Source of the DNA: Psychroserpens sp. SPM9
GTDB taxonomy: Bacteria > Bacteroidota > Bacteroidia > Flavobacteriales > Flavobacteriaceae
NCBI RefSeq assembly: GCF_025153525.1
Contig: NZ_JANZNR010000002.1
Location: 124,001-188,000, forward strand
Length of the DNA: 64,000 nucleotides
Direction: 5' to 3'
The notes under the pieces were generated by a model. It searched no databases and was not told the DNA's origin. It saw nothing but the letters and a program-made list of their open reading frames with translations. Of the stretch, positions 34,136 to 43,945 are shown in pieces. Position numbers and translations under genes: made by a program. Position 1 is the first letter of the stretch. Each line of letters begins with the position of its first letter.

Positions 34136-35329
34136 ATGAAAAATTTATATACAATCATATTAGCCTCAATCCTTCTGGCCTCTTGTGGCGAACAAAAGAA
34201 GAATTCGGTAGAGAGCGTTTTAGAAAGCAATAGCCTTGAAGTCATTCGTAAAAAACGTGGCGAATTAGTTAATGAGCAACAAACCATTAACGAACAAATT
34301 AAATTGTTAGATGAAAAAATCAAAACAATAGATACAACTAAACATGTGCCACTTATAACAACCTTCACAGCACAAACCGAAAAATTTGAGCACGTTTTAG
34401 AACTTCAGGGAAATGTTACTACTAAAAACCTCTTAGTTATTACTCCAGAGTATAACGGGATTTTAACTAAGGTGTATGTAAAAGAAGGACAGAAAGTAAA
34501 TAAAGGACAACTACTTGCCAAAATTGACGATGGTGGCTTAAGTCAGCAATTAGCTCAATTACGTATTCAAACCGATTTAGCTAAAACCACTTACGAGCGT
34601 CAAAAGCGCCTTTGGGATCAAAATATTGGTAGTGAAATCCAGTTTTTACAAGCGAAATCAACCTACGAATCACAGCAAGAAGTGGTCAATCAATTACAAC
34701 AACAAATCGCTAAAACTTCGGTAAGAGCGCCTTTTACAGGAACCATTGATGATGTGATTACAGAACAAGGAAGCGTTGTTGCTGCTGGTCAAACACAATT
34801 AATGCGTATCGTAAATCTTGATGATATGTATATTGAGGTTGAAGTTCCTGAAAGTTATGTTTCCAATGTTACTAAAGGCAAAAAAGTTGAAGTTAACCTT
34901 CCAGTGTTAGGGAAAACTATAGACACAAAAATTCGTCAAGCCAGTGATTTCATCAATCCGGCTAACCGAACCTTCAAAGCAGAAATCGAAGTTCCAAATA
35001 AAGACAAAAACATAAAGCCTAATCTTACTGCACGATTAAAAATTAACGATTACACTAACGAGAATGCGATATTAATTCCGCAGAGTGTTATATCTGAAAA
35101 TGCCGATGGCGAACAATATATATACATCGTTACCGATAAAGATGAAAAAGGTATTGGTGTTGCAAAACGTTTAATTATTGAAACAGGAAAAACGCAAGGC
35201 GATGTTATTGAAGTCTTAAATAATCTTGAACAAGGGGTTGAAATTATTAAAGAAGGAGCGCGTAGTGTAAAAGACGGTCAATCGGTTGAAGTCATTAACT
35301 ATAAAGAAGAAGGCAATGATGACAACTAA
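34136..35329 (+). CDS. RND efflux periplasmic adaptor subunit (membrane fusion protein)
   Basis: This 397-aa lipoprotein begins with a lipobox (ILLASCGEQ). The HlyD/AcrA layout follows: a coiled-coil stretch right after the lipid anchor (about 20-65, an extra coil), a barrel-sandwich lipoyl half (VLELQGNVTTKNLLVITPEYNGILTKVYVKEGQKVNKGQLLAKID), the alpha-hairpin (about 135-180), the second lipoyl half with SVRAPFTGTIDDVITEQGSVV, then beta-barrel domains. It bridges the inner-membrane pump and TolC. Its end overlaps the pump gene start by 14 bp, so translation is coupled. Confidence 0.94.
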   Translation: MKNLYTIILASILLASCGEQKKNSVESVLESNSLEVIRKKRGELVNEQQTINEQIKLLDEKIKTIDTTKHVPLITTFTAQTEKFEHVLELQGNVTTKNLLVITPEYNGILTKVYVKEGQKVNKGQLLAKIDDGGLSQQLAQLRIQTDLAKTTYERQKRLWDQNIGSEIQFLQAKSTYESQQEVVNQLQQQIAKTSVRAPFTGTIDDVITEQGSVVAAGQTQLMRIVNLDDMYIEVEVPESYVSNVTKGKKVEVNLPVLGKTIDTKIRQASDFINPANRTFKAEIEVPNKDKNIKPNLTARLKINDYTNENAILIPQSVISENADGEQYIYIVTDKDEKGIGVAKRLIIETGKTQGDVIEVLNNLEQGVEIIKEGARSVKDGQSVEVINYKEEGNDDN

Positions 35330-38300
35330 GAAAAAGAAAAATACCGATAAAGAGTTCGGATTCTCATCGTGGGCCATAAACAACAAAACCACGATGTATG
35401 TGCTTATTGCTGTCTTTTTCTATCTGGGTGTATCTGCGTTTTTTAGCATGCCTAGAGAAAATTTCCCAGAAGTCAACGAAACTAAAATTTACGTAAGCAC
35501 CGTATTTCCGGGAAATACAGCAGAAGATATCGAAAAACTTGTCACAGATCCTCTGGAAGACCAGCTAAAAACCGTAAGTAATGTTGTAGAAATCACCTCA
35601 ACATCTCAAGAAGATTATTCGATGCTTATTGTAGAGTTTGATGAAAACATTACTGTAGATCAAGCCAAGCAAAAAGTAAAAGATGAGATCGACAGTGAAA
35701 CTGCTAGTGAAGATTGGCCAACCTTTAATGGTGCTAAAGTAGAACCTGATGTTTTTGAGCTCAGCCTTTCGGAAGAAATGCCCATCTTAAACATTAATAT
35801 TTCTGGAGATTATCCCGTTGAAAAACTTAAAGATTTTGCTGAATACCTTCAAGATGAAATTGAAGATTTACAGGAAATCAAAAAAGCAGATATTAGAGGT
35901 GCCCAGGAAAAAGAAGTTGAAGTTGCCGTAGATATCTATAAAATGATGGCTGCAAAAGTCACGTTTAGCGATATTCTTGGTGCCATCGGAAATGGGAATC
36001 TCACTCAATCTGCCGGAAACTTAAAAGCGAGTGGCCAACGTCGTACCATTAGAATTATTGGAGAAATAGAAAAGCCTTCAGAGCTTGAAAATTTCGTCGT
36101 TAAATCTGAAAACGGTAATGCCATCTATCTCAAAGATGTGGCTTCTGTATCATTTAAAGAAGAAGACAAAACCACTTTTGCAAGAAAGTCTGGCGAACCT
36201 GTTGTTATGCTCGATGTCAAAAAACGTGCGGGAAAAAACATGGTAGCTGCTGCTGAGCAAATACAAGTCATTGTACAGGATGCAATTGATAATGTGTTTC
36301 CTCAGGATTTAGAAGTAACCATTACCAACGACCAATCATCTGTAACTATTGGCCAAGTTGATGACTTGGTCAATAACATCATTTTTGGTGTCATTCTCGT
36401 GGTAACGGTTTTAATGTTCTTCTTAGGATTTAAAAACGCTTTATTCGTCGGATTTGCAATCCCGATGTCCATGTTCATGTCGCTCATGATATTAAGTCTT
36501 ATTGGGTATAGCTTAAATACCATGGTACTTTTTGGTCTCATTATGGGACTGGGAATGCTGGTAGACAATGGTATTGTGGTTGTTGAAAATGTCTATAGAT
36601 TAATGGACGAAGAAGGCATGAGCCGTATTGAAGCTGCAAAGAAAGGTATTGGAGAAATTGCATTCCCAATTATCATTTCCACCTTAACCACAGTTGCTGC
36701 CTTTGTACCGTTAGGACTCTGGCCAGGCATCATGGGTGAGTTTATGAAAATTCTACCGATTACCTTATCTATTGTATTAGGCTCCTCATTATTTGTGGCT
36801 ATATTCTTTAACTCTGTTTTGGTTTCACGATACATGACGATTGAAGACAAGGACATGCCTCTTAAACAAATTATTAGAATCACCATTATTGTTGCTGTTA
36901 TTGGCTTACTTATCCTTCTTTTTGGAGGTGCTTACAGAGGTTTAGGAACCATTATGATTTTTACAGCTGTAATGCTTTGGGCTTATCGCTTTTTTATCAG
37001 AAACTGGGCCAATAATTTCCAGAATAAATCTTTAGTGAAATTAGAGAATTGGTACGAACGTCAATTACGTCGTGCCTTGTCTAAAAAGCGGCCTTATATC
37101 TTAAGTATTGGTACGTTTTTATTACTTATTGCTGCGTTTATTGCCTTCGGAATTTCCTTAGGAACACAACGTACAAAAGTGGAATTTTTCCCAGATAATA
37201 AGCCTAACCAGATTATTGTGTATATCGAATATCCACAAGGAACTGCGATTGAAAAAACCAATGCCATCACCAAACAAATTGAACAACGTGTTTATCAGGT
37301 TATCAACCAAAGTGAATACATGGATGGCGACAGAAACTTCTTAGTTGAAAGTGCCGTATCTCAAGTTGGTGAAGGTGCCGGAAATCCGCAAACTGATGGT
37401 GGTTCTTCTGCCGAAATGCCTCACAAAGCTAAGATTACAGCATCGATGCGAGAATATAAATACCGTCGTGGCAAAGACAGTGAATTACTGCGTCAGAAGG
37501 TACAAGAAGCCTTAGTTGGTATTTATCCAGGTGTTTTAATTTCTGTAGAGAAAAATGTTGACGGACCGCCAGCAGGTTCACCGATTAATATTGAAATTGA
37601 AGGTAATGACTATAACGAACTTATTGCCACTGCCGAGCAAATGCGTGAATTTATCAATTCAAAGAATGTTGCTGGTATTGACGAGCTTAAAATAGACGTT
37701 AATAAAGACAAGCCAACTATGTTGGTTGAAATTGATAGAGAAAAAGCTGGTGAGTTAGGCATTAGTGCGAAGCAAATTGGTGACCAGTTGCGAAACTCAA
37801 TTTTTGGTGCGAAAGCAGGAATTTACAAAGAAGATGGTGACGATTTTGATATCTATGTAAGATTTAATGAAGCTAATAGATACAATACCAGTGCTTTATT
37901 TAATCAAAATATCACCTTTAGAGATAATACAGGACAAATTAAAGAGATTCCATTATCTGCAGTTGCTAAGCAGAAAAATAATTCTGGTTTTAGTGCTATC
38001 AAGCATAAAGACACAAGACGTGTGGTAACGGTTTACTCTGCATTAGCTCCTGGATATACAGATGCTGGAGCGATTGTGACTCAAATTCAGAATGAAATGA
38101 AAAGCTATGAAGGCTTGCCTGATGATATCAAAATAGATTATACAGGTCAAATTGAAGAACAGAATAAACAAATGGCATTTTTAATGGGTGCGTTTTTTAC
38201 TGGTTTAGGATTGATTTTCTTCATACTTATATTTCAGTTCAATTCTGTATCAAAGCCTGCCATCATTATGCTGGCTATCTTCTTGAGTTTTATTGGTGTA

Positions 38301-38831
38301 TTTGGTGGTATCGTCATCTCTGGTAGTGCCTTTGTAATTATGATGACCATGGTGGGCATAATTTCGCTCGCCGGAATTGTAGTAAACAACGGTGTGGTAC
38401 TTCTAGATTATGCCCAACTTTTAATTGATCGTAAGAAAAACGAATTAGACCTAGATGAAGATGCTTACTTATCTAAAGACGATCTTTTTGAGAGTATCGT
38501 CAAAGCTGGAAAAGCACGTTTAAGACCTGTATTACTAACGGCTATTACCACTATTTTAGGATTAATTCCGTTAGCGATTGGTTTAAACATCAACTTCTTT
38601 ACGCTGTTTGCCGATTTCAATCCTAACATTTATATGGGAGGTGACAATGTAGTGTTCTGGGGACCTTTAGCCTGGACCGTTATCTACGGATTATTAATAG
38701 CCACCTTCTTAACCTTAATTGTGGTGCCTATTTTATTTTACCTAGTCACACGTTTAAAAATGTGGTTGAGAAGTAAAAACACCTCAGCAGAAGTAATTCC
38801 GCTGACTGAGCAAGACATCATTAACGACTAA
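35316..38831 (+). CDS. RND family efflux pump, inner-membrane permease
   Basis: This protein of about 1171 aa has the 12-helix RND plan: a helix near 30, a large periplasmic loop, a six-helix block (about 355-580) with GLIMGLGMLVDNGIVVVENVYR carrying the proton-relay Asp in helix 4, and a mirrored second half ending near 1150. Sequence such as SSWAINNKTTMYVLIAVFFYLGVSAFFSMPRENFPE is typical of Bacteroidetes AcrB-like pumps. The ATG at 35316 overlaps the adaptor gene end; an ATG three bases later is equally possible, and the ATG ten codons upstream is less likely. Substrate (drugs, detergents, lipids) cannot be read. Terminators follow at 38884-38954. Confidence 0.93.
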   Translation: MMTTKKKKNTDKEFGFSSWAINNKTTMYVLIAVFFYLGVSAFFSMPRENFPEVNETKIYVSTVFPGNTAEDIEKLVTDPLEDQLKTVSNVVEITSTSQEDYSMLIVEFDENITVDQAKQKVKDEIDSETASEDWPTFNGAKVEPDVFELSLSEEMPILNINISGDYPVEKLKDFAEYLQDEIEDLQEIKKADIRGAQEKEVEVAVDIYKMMAAKVTFSDILGAIGNGNLTQSAGNLKASGQRRTIRIIGEIEKPSELENFVVKSENGNAIYLKDVASVSFKEEDKTTFARKSGEPVVMLDVKKRAGKNMVAAAEQIQVIVQDAIDNVFPQDLEVTITNDQSSVTIGQVDDLVNNIIFGVILVVTVLMFFLGFKNALFVGFAIPMSMFMSLMILSLIGYSLNTMVLFGLIMGLGMLVDNGIVVVENVYRLMDEEGMSRIEAAKKGIGEIAFPIIISTLTTVAAFVPLGLWPGIMGEFMKILPITLSIVLGSSLFVAIFFNSVLVSRYMTIEDKDMPLKQIIRITIIVAVIGLLILLFGGAYRGLGTIMIFTAVMLWAYRFFIRNWANNFQNKSLVKLENWYERQLRRALSKKRPYILSIGTFLLLIAAFIAFGISLGTQRTKVEFFPDNKPNQIIVYIEYPQGTAIEKTNAITKQIEQRVYQVINQSEYMDGDRNFLVESAVSQVGEGAGNPQTDGGSSAEMPHKAKITASMREYKYRRGKDSELLRQKVQEALVGIYPGVLISVEKNVDGPPAGSPINIEIEGNDYNELIATAEQMREFINSKNVAGIDELKIDVNKDKPTMLVEIDREKAGELGISAKQIGDQLRNSIFGAKAGIYKEDGDDFDIYVRFNEANRYNTSALFNQNITFRDNTGQIKEIPLSAVAKQKNNSGFSAIKHKDTRRVVTVYSALAPGYTDAGAIVTQIQNEMKSYEGLPDDIKIDYTGQIEEQNKQMAFLMGAFFTGLGLIFFILIFQFNSVSKPAIIMLAIFLSFIGVFGGIVISGSAFVIMMTMVGIISLAGIVVNNGVVLLDYAQLLIDRKKNELDLDEDAYLSKDDLFESIVKAGKARLRPVLLTAITTILGLIPLAIGLNINFFTLFADFNPNIYMGGDNVVFWGPLAWTVIYGLLIATFLTLIVVPILFYLVTRLKMWLRSKNTSAEVIPLTEQDIIND

Positions 38832-38927
38832 AAATTGAATTTCAATTTTAACAATATACTTTGATTTTATATTAAAGTATGAGAAACCTTTTAGGGAATT
38901 AGAAAAGGTTTGATTAATAGCGAAAAG

Positions 38928-38954
38928 AGCCTCAACAATTGTTGAGGCTTTTTT
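38928..38954 (+). terminator. intrinsic terminator after the efflux operon
   Basis: AGCCTCAAC (38928-38936) pairs with GTTGAGGCT (38941-38949) over AATT, followed by a T-run. A second inverted repeat without T-run, AAACCTTTT/AAAAGGTTT, lies just upstream (38884-38911). Confidence 0.85.
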
Positions 38955-38977
38955 ATTTAATACTCAGTAAACTTCAT

Positions 38978-38985
38978 TAAATTTG
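38978..38985 (+). promoter_or_regulatory. -7 box of aspS
   Basis: TAAATTTG lies 18 nt before the aspS ATG (39004). The expected -33 position has no TTG. Confidence 0.4.
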
Positions 38986-39003
38986 CACGATTAAAATTTC
39001 AAT

Positions 39004-40758
39004 ATGTACAGAAGTCATAATTGTGGTGAATTAAGAGCATCACACATCAATACAGAAGTTACCCTTGCAGGTTGGGTTCAAAAATCAAGAGATAAAGGGT
39101 TTATCGTTTGGGTCGATTTACGCGACCGATACGGTATCACGCAATTGGTCTTTGATGAAGAACGCACCTCTAAAGACATGATGAAACAAGCTCAGGATTT
39201 AGGCCGTGAGTTCGTCATTCAGGTCAAAGGAAACGTGATCGAACGTGCTTCCAAAAACCCTAATATGCCTACAGGTGATATTGAAATCTTGGTTTCAGAA
39301 TTAAACATATTAAACGAAGCGCAGTTACCGCCATTTACTATTGAAGATGACACTGATGGTGGTGAAGAATTACGAATGAAATACCGCTACTTGGATATTC
39401 GTCGTAATCCTGTAAAAAACAGCTTGATTTTTAGACATAAAGTAACTCAGGAAGTCAGAAACTATTTATCTAAAGAAGGATTTATTGAAGTTGAAACACC
39501 TTATTTAATCAAATCAACACCTGAAGGAGCTCGTGATTTTGTAGTGCCTTCTCGTATGAATGAAGGTCAGTTTTATGCACTTCCGCAATCGCCTCAAACC
39601 TTTAAGCAACTGTTAATGGTTGGAGGAATGGACAAATACTTTCAGATTGTAAAATGCTTTAGAGATGAAGATTTACGTGCCGACAGACAGCCTGAATTCA
39701 CTCAGATTGACTGCGAAATGGCCTTTATAGAACAAGAAGATATTTTAAATGCTTTTGAAGGATTAACGCGTCATTTATTAAAAGAAGTTAATGGTGTAGA
39801 GGTTGAAAAATTTCCACGAATGCTTTATGATGATGCCATGCGTCTCTACGGAAATGACAAACCAGACATTCGCTTCGGAATGGAATTTGGCGAATTAAAT
39901 GCTGTCGCACAACACAAAGATTTTAACGTCTTCAATTCAGCCGAATTAGTGGTTGGAATTGCAGTTCCTGGCGGAAACACTTACACTAGAAAAGAAATTG
40001 ATAAACTTATTGATTGGGTCAAGCGTCCGCAAGTAGGTGCTTTAGGAATGGTCTACTGTAGATGTAATGACGACGGAACCTATAAGTCTTCCGTAGATAA
40101 ATTCTACGACCAAGACGATTTAGCAAAATGGGCCGAAGTGACTGGTGCAAAACCAGGGGATTTAATCTGTGTGCTTTCAGGAGCTACGAACAAAGTTAGA
40201 GCGCAATTGAGTGCTTTACGTATGGAATTAGCTGAACGTTTAGGATTAAGAGATCCGAAGACATTCGCACCACTTTGGGTCATGGATTTCCCGCTTTTAG
40301 AATGGGACGAAGACACCAAACGCTACCATGCGATGCACCATCCGTTTACCTCTCCAAAACCTGGACAAATAGAATTATTAAAAACCGATCCTGGAGCTGT
40401 AAAAGCTAATGCTTACGATTTAGTGCTTAACGGAAATGAAATTGGTGGTGGTTCGATTCGTATTCATGATAAAGAAACACAAGCCTTAATGTTTGATTAC
40501 TTAGGTTTTACTCCTGAAGAGGCTAAAGCGCAATTCGGATTCTTAATGGATGCCTTCCAATATGGTGCGCCTCCTCATGGTGGACTCGCTTTTGGATTGG
40601 ATCGACTGGTAGCTATTCTTGGCGGACAAGAGACCATTCGTGATTTTATCGCCTTTCCAAAAAACAATAATGGTCGTGATGTCATGATTGATGCGCCTGC
40701 TCCAATCGATGAAGAGCAATTGACAGAGTTGAGTTTAAAACTTAACTTAAAACCATAA
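39004..40758 (+). CDS. aspS: aspartyl-tRNA synthetase
   Basis: This 584-aa protein has the bacterial-type AspRS plan: an OB-fold anticodon-binding domain (1-105, with [22 protein letters not shown]), the class II core with [13 protein letters not shown] and motif 2 ([21 protein letters not shown]), a bacterial insertion domain (about 280-420), and motif 3 ([16 protein letters not shown]). It charges tRNA-Asp. Size is typical of the long bacterial form. It stands alone behind the efflux-operon terminator. Confidence 0.96.
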   Translation: MYRSHNCGELRASHINTEVTLAGWVQKSRDKGFIVWVDLRDRYGITQLVFDEERTSKDMMKQAQDLGREFVIQVKGNVIERASKNPNMPTGDIEILVSELNILNEAQLPPFTIEDDTDGGEELRMKYRYLDIRRNPVKNSLIFRHKVTQEVRNYLSKEGFIEVETPYLIKSTPEGARDFVVPSRMNEGQFYALPQSPQTFKQLLMVGGMDKYFQIVKCFRDEDLRADRQPEFTQIDCEMAFIEQEDILNAFEGLTRHLLKEVNGVEVEKFPRMLYDDAMRLYGNDKPDIRFGMEFGELNAVAQHKDFNVFNSAELVVGIAVPGGNTYTRKEIDKLIDWVKRPQVGALGMVYCRCNDDGTYKSSVDKFYDQDDLAKWAEVTGAKPGDLICVLSGATNKVRAQLSALRMELAERLGLRDPKTFAPLWVMDFPLLEWDEDTKRYHAMHHPFTSPKPGQIELLKTDPGAVKANAYDLVLNGNEIGGGSIRIHDKETQALMFDYLGFTPEEAKAQFGFLMDAFQYGAPPHGGLAFGLDRLVAILGGQETIRDFIAFPKNNNGRDVMIDAPAPIDEEQLTELSLKLNLKP

Positions 40759-40765
40759 TTTTTTT

Positions 40766-40793
40766 GTCATGCTGAACTTGGTTCAGTATCTCA
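40766..40793. repeat. short palindromic intergenic element
   Basis: GTCATGCTGAAC-TTG-GTTCAGTATCTCAT contains a 6-bp inverted repeat (CTGAAC/GTTCAG). Elements of this kind (GTCATGCTGAA...TTCAGCATCTC) recur between genes in Flavobacteria, as far as I recall. A related CTGAA...TTCAG element is seen here at 5615-5631. Confidence 0.4.
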
Positions 40794-40880
40794 TAATTTT
40801 AGATTAACAATTTAAGTTAAGTTTACATCTTTGCTAAGGCTTCTGTGTATTTTGACAGGATTTTTTAGTAGATTTAATCT

Positions 40881-42659
40881 ATGCCAACCCAAAACCTCAT
40901 AAAGCGTTTACTCATTTTGCGGTATAAGTACATCTCGCAAAAAAACTTTGTGTTTCTATTGGCAATTCTTATTGGCTTACTTGCAGGATTAGTCTCTGTA
41001 ACTATTAAAAATATTACTTACGGCATAGAATGGCTGCTATCTAAAGGAATTATTGTATCTCAAAATAGTATTTATTTTATTCTTCCAATTATCGGACTTT
41101 GGTTAGTATATCTTTTTGTGAAATACGTCTCTAAACAAAAGGTTGAACATGCCATTCCCAGTATTTTATTTTCGTTGTCGAAAAAAAACGGACTCCTCAA
41201 GCGAAGTAAGATCTATTTGCCTTTAATTACAGCGCCTTTAACTGCTGGTTTTGGAGGTTCGGTTGGGCTACTTGGTCCTGCAATTGCTTCGGCATCTGCG
41301 GTGAGCTCTAATATTGGTCAGTTGTTTCATGTCGATAGAAAAACAAGAACCTTGTTAATTGGTTGTGCAGCCGCTGGTGCCATCGCTTCTATCTTTCAGT
41401 CACCAATTGCAGCTATTATTTTTGCTGTAGAAGTGTTTAGTCTCGATTTAACTTTTGCGTCATTATTACCGCTTCTGATTGCTTCCGTTTCTTCAGTATT
41501 AACCTCCTATTTTTTTGTCGGAAACGGCGTCTTATTCAACTATAATGTGTCTACCACATTTGCATTGAGAGACACCTTGTTTTTTATTATTTTAGGAATT
41601 GGAACCGGAATCGCTTCCATCTATTTCTCCAAAATATACTTTGCTGTTTATAAGTTTTTTGAACGGTTTAAAACCAACGGACAAAAACTCATTGTTGGAG
41701 GTTTGGCCATTGGTGTGATGTTGTATTTTATTCCGCCATTGTATGGTGAAGGTTTCGGATTTATAAATGACCTTTTAGACGGTAATCACTTGCATGCATT
41801 AGGTAAAACGCCTTTTGATGATTATCTCGATAATATTTGGGTAGTCATCGCATTACTCATTGGAATTACCATTTTTAAAGCCGTTGCCATGACCACAACC
41901 TTCGCTGCTGGTGGTGCTGGCGGAATTATCATTCCAACCATGGTTATGGGTAGTGCCTTAGGAAATGTCGTCGCAAAAATCATTAATAATATCGGTTTAG
42001 GATTTCAGGTATCTGAATCTAATTTTACGCTTATTGGCATGGCTGGGCTCATTGCTGGTGTGCTTCATGCGCCTTTAACCGCTATTTTCTTAATTGCTGA
42101 AATCACTGGTGGTTATCAATTATTTGTTCCTTTGATGATTACTGTTTCTATGTCCTTCATTATCACTAAAAATGCTGTCGATCATACTATTTATACGAAA
42201 GAGCTTGCTGAAAAAGGTGAACTACTCACACATAATAAAGACCAGTCGGTGTTAACCCTTATGAAGTTGGATAGCGTTATTGAGCAAGATTTCACCATCC
42301 TTAATCCCGATATGTCACTAGGTGAAATGCTACATCAAGGTGTTGCCAAATCAAGTCGGAATTTATTTCCAGTGGTAGACGAAAACCAACATCTCGTTGG
42401 TATTATCTTACTTGATGATATTAGAACTGTTATGTTTGACCAATCACTTTACAATACCACTTCGGTAGAAACCTTTATGCACAGTCCGCCAGAACATATT
42501 CATTACGAAACAGATTCTATGAAAGTGGTGATGAAAAAATTTCAGGATACGGCTGCTTGGAATTTACCTGTAATCCGAAACAAAAAGTACTATGGCTTTG
42601 TTTCAAAGTCTAAATTACTAACAGCTTATCGCCGCGAATTGATTAATTTTACAACCTAA
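40881..42659 (+). CDS. ClC family chloride channel/transporter with C-terminal CBS pair
   Basis: This 592-aa protein has the ClC membrane domain (about 20-440) and two CBS domains (about 455-590), which often bind adenine nucleotides. The ClC landmarks are altered: the GREGP loop reads G-L-Leu131-G-P, so the gating glutamate (E148 in the E. coli exchanger) is absent; the position of the internal proton glutamate (E203) is Val185 in FAVEV; and GSGIP reads E-His90-A-I-P. The anion-coordinating Tyr is kept (TIYTKEL). Loss of both glutamates predicts passive anion conduction rather than proton-coupled exchange. It stands alone. Confidence 0.88.
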   Translation: MPTQNLIKRLLILRYKYISQKNFVFLLAILIGLLAGLVSVTIKNITYGIEWLLSKGIIVSQNSIYFILPIIGLWLVYLFVKYVSKQKVEHAIPSILFSLSKKNGLLKRSKIYLPLITAPLTAGFGGSVGLLGPAIASASAVSSNIGQLFHVDRKTRTLLIGCAAAGAIASIFQSPIAAIIFAVEVFSLDLTFASLLPLLIASVSSVLTSYFFVGNGVLFNYNVSTTFALRDTLFFIILGIGTGIASIYFSKIYFAVYKFFERFKTNGQKLIVGGLAIGVMLYFIPPLYGEGFGFINDLLDGNHLHALGKTPFDDYLDNIWVVIALLIGITIFKAVAMTTTFAAGGAGGIIIPTMVMGSALGNVVAKIINNIGLGFQVSESNFTLIGMAGLIAGVLHAPLTAIFLIAEITGGYQLFVPLMITVSMSFIITKNAVDHTIYTKELAEKGELLTHNKDQSVLTLMKLDSVIEQDFTILNPDMSLGEMLHQGVAKSSRNLFPVVDENQHLVGIILLDDIRTVMFDQSLYNTTSVETFMHSPPEHIHYETDSMKVVMKKFQDTAAWNLPVIRNKKYYGFVSKSKLLTAYRRELINFTT

Positions 42660-42687
42660 ACCGAGCATTAAACTTTTTATTGTTTAC

Positions 42688-42915
42688 ATGAAATATTTTA
42701 TACTTGTCGCCTTAATCGCATCACTTGGTAGTATTATTTGTGGTTATGTTTTAGACGTTGATTATACCCAAAAACTAATCGGATTTGGTGTTCTTGGATT
42801 ATTTGTCGTCGTTTTTCCATTATTTGCCTACCATAGATGGAAAGGCAAAAACATAAAAGATTATATGCTTACCCAAGAGAACTTAGAAAAAATGCGTGAA
42901 AATCAGAAAAACTAA
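42688..42915 (+). CDS. small two-helix membrane protein
   Basis: This 75-aa protein has two predicted transmembrane helices (about 4-21 and 31-48) and a charged cytosolic tail (RWKGKNIKDYMLTQENLEKMRENQKN). There is no signal peptidase site and no known motif. It follows the ClC gene by 28 bp on the same strand and may share its transcript. I do not recognise the family; similar small membrane proteins are frequent in Flavobacteria. Confidence 0.68.
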   Translation: MKYFILVALIASLGSIICGYVLDVDYTQKLIGFGVLGLFVVVFPLFAYHRWKGKNIKDYMLTQENLEKMRENQKN

Positions 42916-42979
42916 ACGCACTGAGAGTCAATTATTTAAAAAATTACAATTTATTAATACATTGCATTGTTATAAATCA

Positions 42980-42987
42980 TACCTTTG
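42980..42987 (+). promoter_or_regulatory. -7 box of the cold-shock gene
   Basis: TACCTTTG is a perfect -7 box about 30 nt before the ATG. TTG triplets occur upstream (42962-42964, 42967-42969), closer than the optimum. Confidence 0.45.
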
Positions 42988-43016
42988 CACCTTAATTAAT
43001 ATATATTTTTATTACC

Positions 43017-43208
43017 ATGACTGGAACAGTTAAATTTTTTAATGATTCAAAAGGATTTGGATTCATTACCAACGAAGAAACAGGAAAAGACATTTTCGTA
43101 CACGTATCAAACCTTAACGGTGTTGAGTTACGCGAAGGCGATAGTGTAGAGTACACAGAAGAAGAAGGAAGAAAAGGAATGGTTGCGGCTAACGTACAAG
43201 TTCTTTAA
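43017..43208 (+). CDS. cold shock domain protein
   Basis: This 63-aa single OB-fold protein has both RNA-binding motifs of the CspA family: KGFGFI (RNP1) and DIFVHVS (RNP2), framed by MTGTVKFFN and [10 protein letters not shown]. It binds single-stranded RNA and DNA and melts secondary structure, acting on transcription antitermination and translation. It is transcribed alone, with a promoter at 42980 and a terminator with a GAAA tetraloop at 43235-43264. The leader is only about 25 nt, so the long thermosensing leader of E. coli cspA is not present. Confidence 0.95.
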   Translation: MTGTVKFFNDSKGFGFITNEETGKDIFVHVSNLNGVELREGDSVEYTEEEGRKGMVAANVQVL

Positions 43209-43234
43209 GAAGATATACTTTATATTACAGTTTC

Positions 43235-43264
43235 AACGTCTAACGAAAGTTAGACGTTTTTTTT
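43235..43264 (+). terminator. intrinsic terminator after the cold-shock gene
   Basis: AACGTCTAAC (43235-43244) and GTTAGACGTT (43249-43258) form a perfect 10-bp stem closed by a GAAA tetraloop, with eight T residues after it. Confidence 0.9.
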
Positions 43265-43416
43265 GTGTTTTATTTCTGGTGTTTACTACTTCGCTTTATT
43301 CGTGGGTTTCTGTTTTATAATATGGAACTCAAGAATATAACTATTTCACTACTTGCTTTCCCAATAATACATCGGGAAGAGCTCAAACAAAACGCTCAAT
43401 CGTTAATGTGCTAGGC

Positions 43417-43866
43417 TTAATTCAAATTTCGTTTCTCTATAAAAAACCGTTTTAATAATGCTGACGCTTCATCTGCTAAAACTCCACCAACCATTTTAGT
43501 TTTTGGATGTAGCTTTGTTTTTAAATGTATGCAACCACGTTCTTCATCTCTGGCACCATAAACAATCTTAGAAACCTGACTCCAGTATAAAGCACCTGCA
43601 CACATCTGACAAGGCTCTAAAGTCACGTATAACGTACAGTTTGTTAGATACTTTCCGCCTAAAAAATTAGCTGCGGCAGTAATTGCCTGCATTTCGGCAT
43701 GTGCCGTAACATCATTTAAAAGTTCGGTGAGATTATGAGCTCTTGCAATAATTCGATCGTTGATAACCACAATAGCACCAACAGGAATTTCGCCTTTATC
43801 AAAAGCCGTTTCAGCTTCCTGCAACGCTTTTTTCATATAGTAAGTATCGTCAAACGGGTTTTCCAT
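43417..43866 (-). CDS. tadA: tRNA adenosine(34) deaminase
   Basis: This 149-aa zinc deaminase has the HAE motif (VTAHAEMQAI, His ligand and proton-shuttling Glu) and PCQMCAGAL (both Cys ligands). It contains the N-terminal helix typical of TadA (YYMKKALQEAETAFDKGEIPVGAI). It converts A34 to inosine in tRNA-Arg. Length is normal. It stands alone. A TATTTTTa box (43879-43872) ends five bases before the ATG, again suggesting an almost leaderless mRNA. Confidence 0.94.
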   Translation of the reverse strand: MENPFDDTYYMKKALQEAETAFDKGEIPVGAIVVINDRIIARAHNLTELLNDVTAHAEMQAITAAANFLGGKYLTNCTLYVTLEPCQMCAGALYWSQVSKIVYGARDEERGCIHLKTKLHPKTKMVGGVLADEASALLKRFFIEKRNLN

Positions 43867-43945
43867 AGTTGTAAAAATACAATTCTAAATGAATTCATCG
43901 TAAACATGGCAAGACATTTGATGCCATAAAAGAAATCAATCCACT

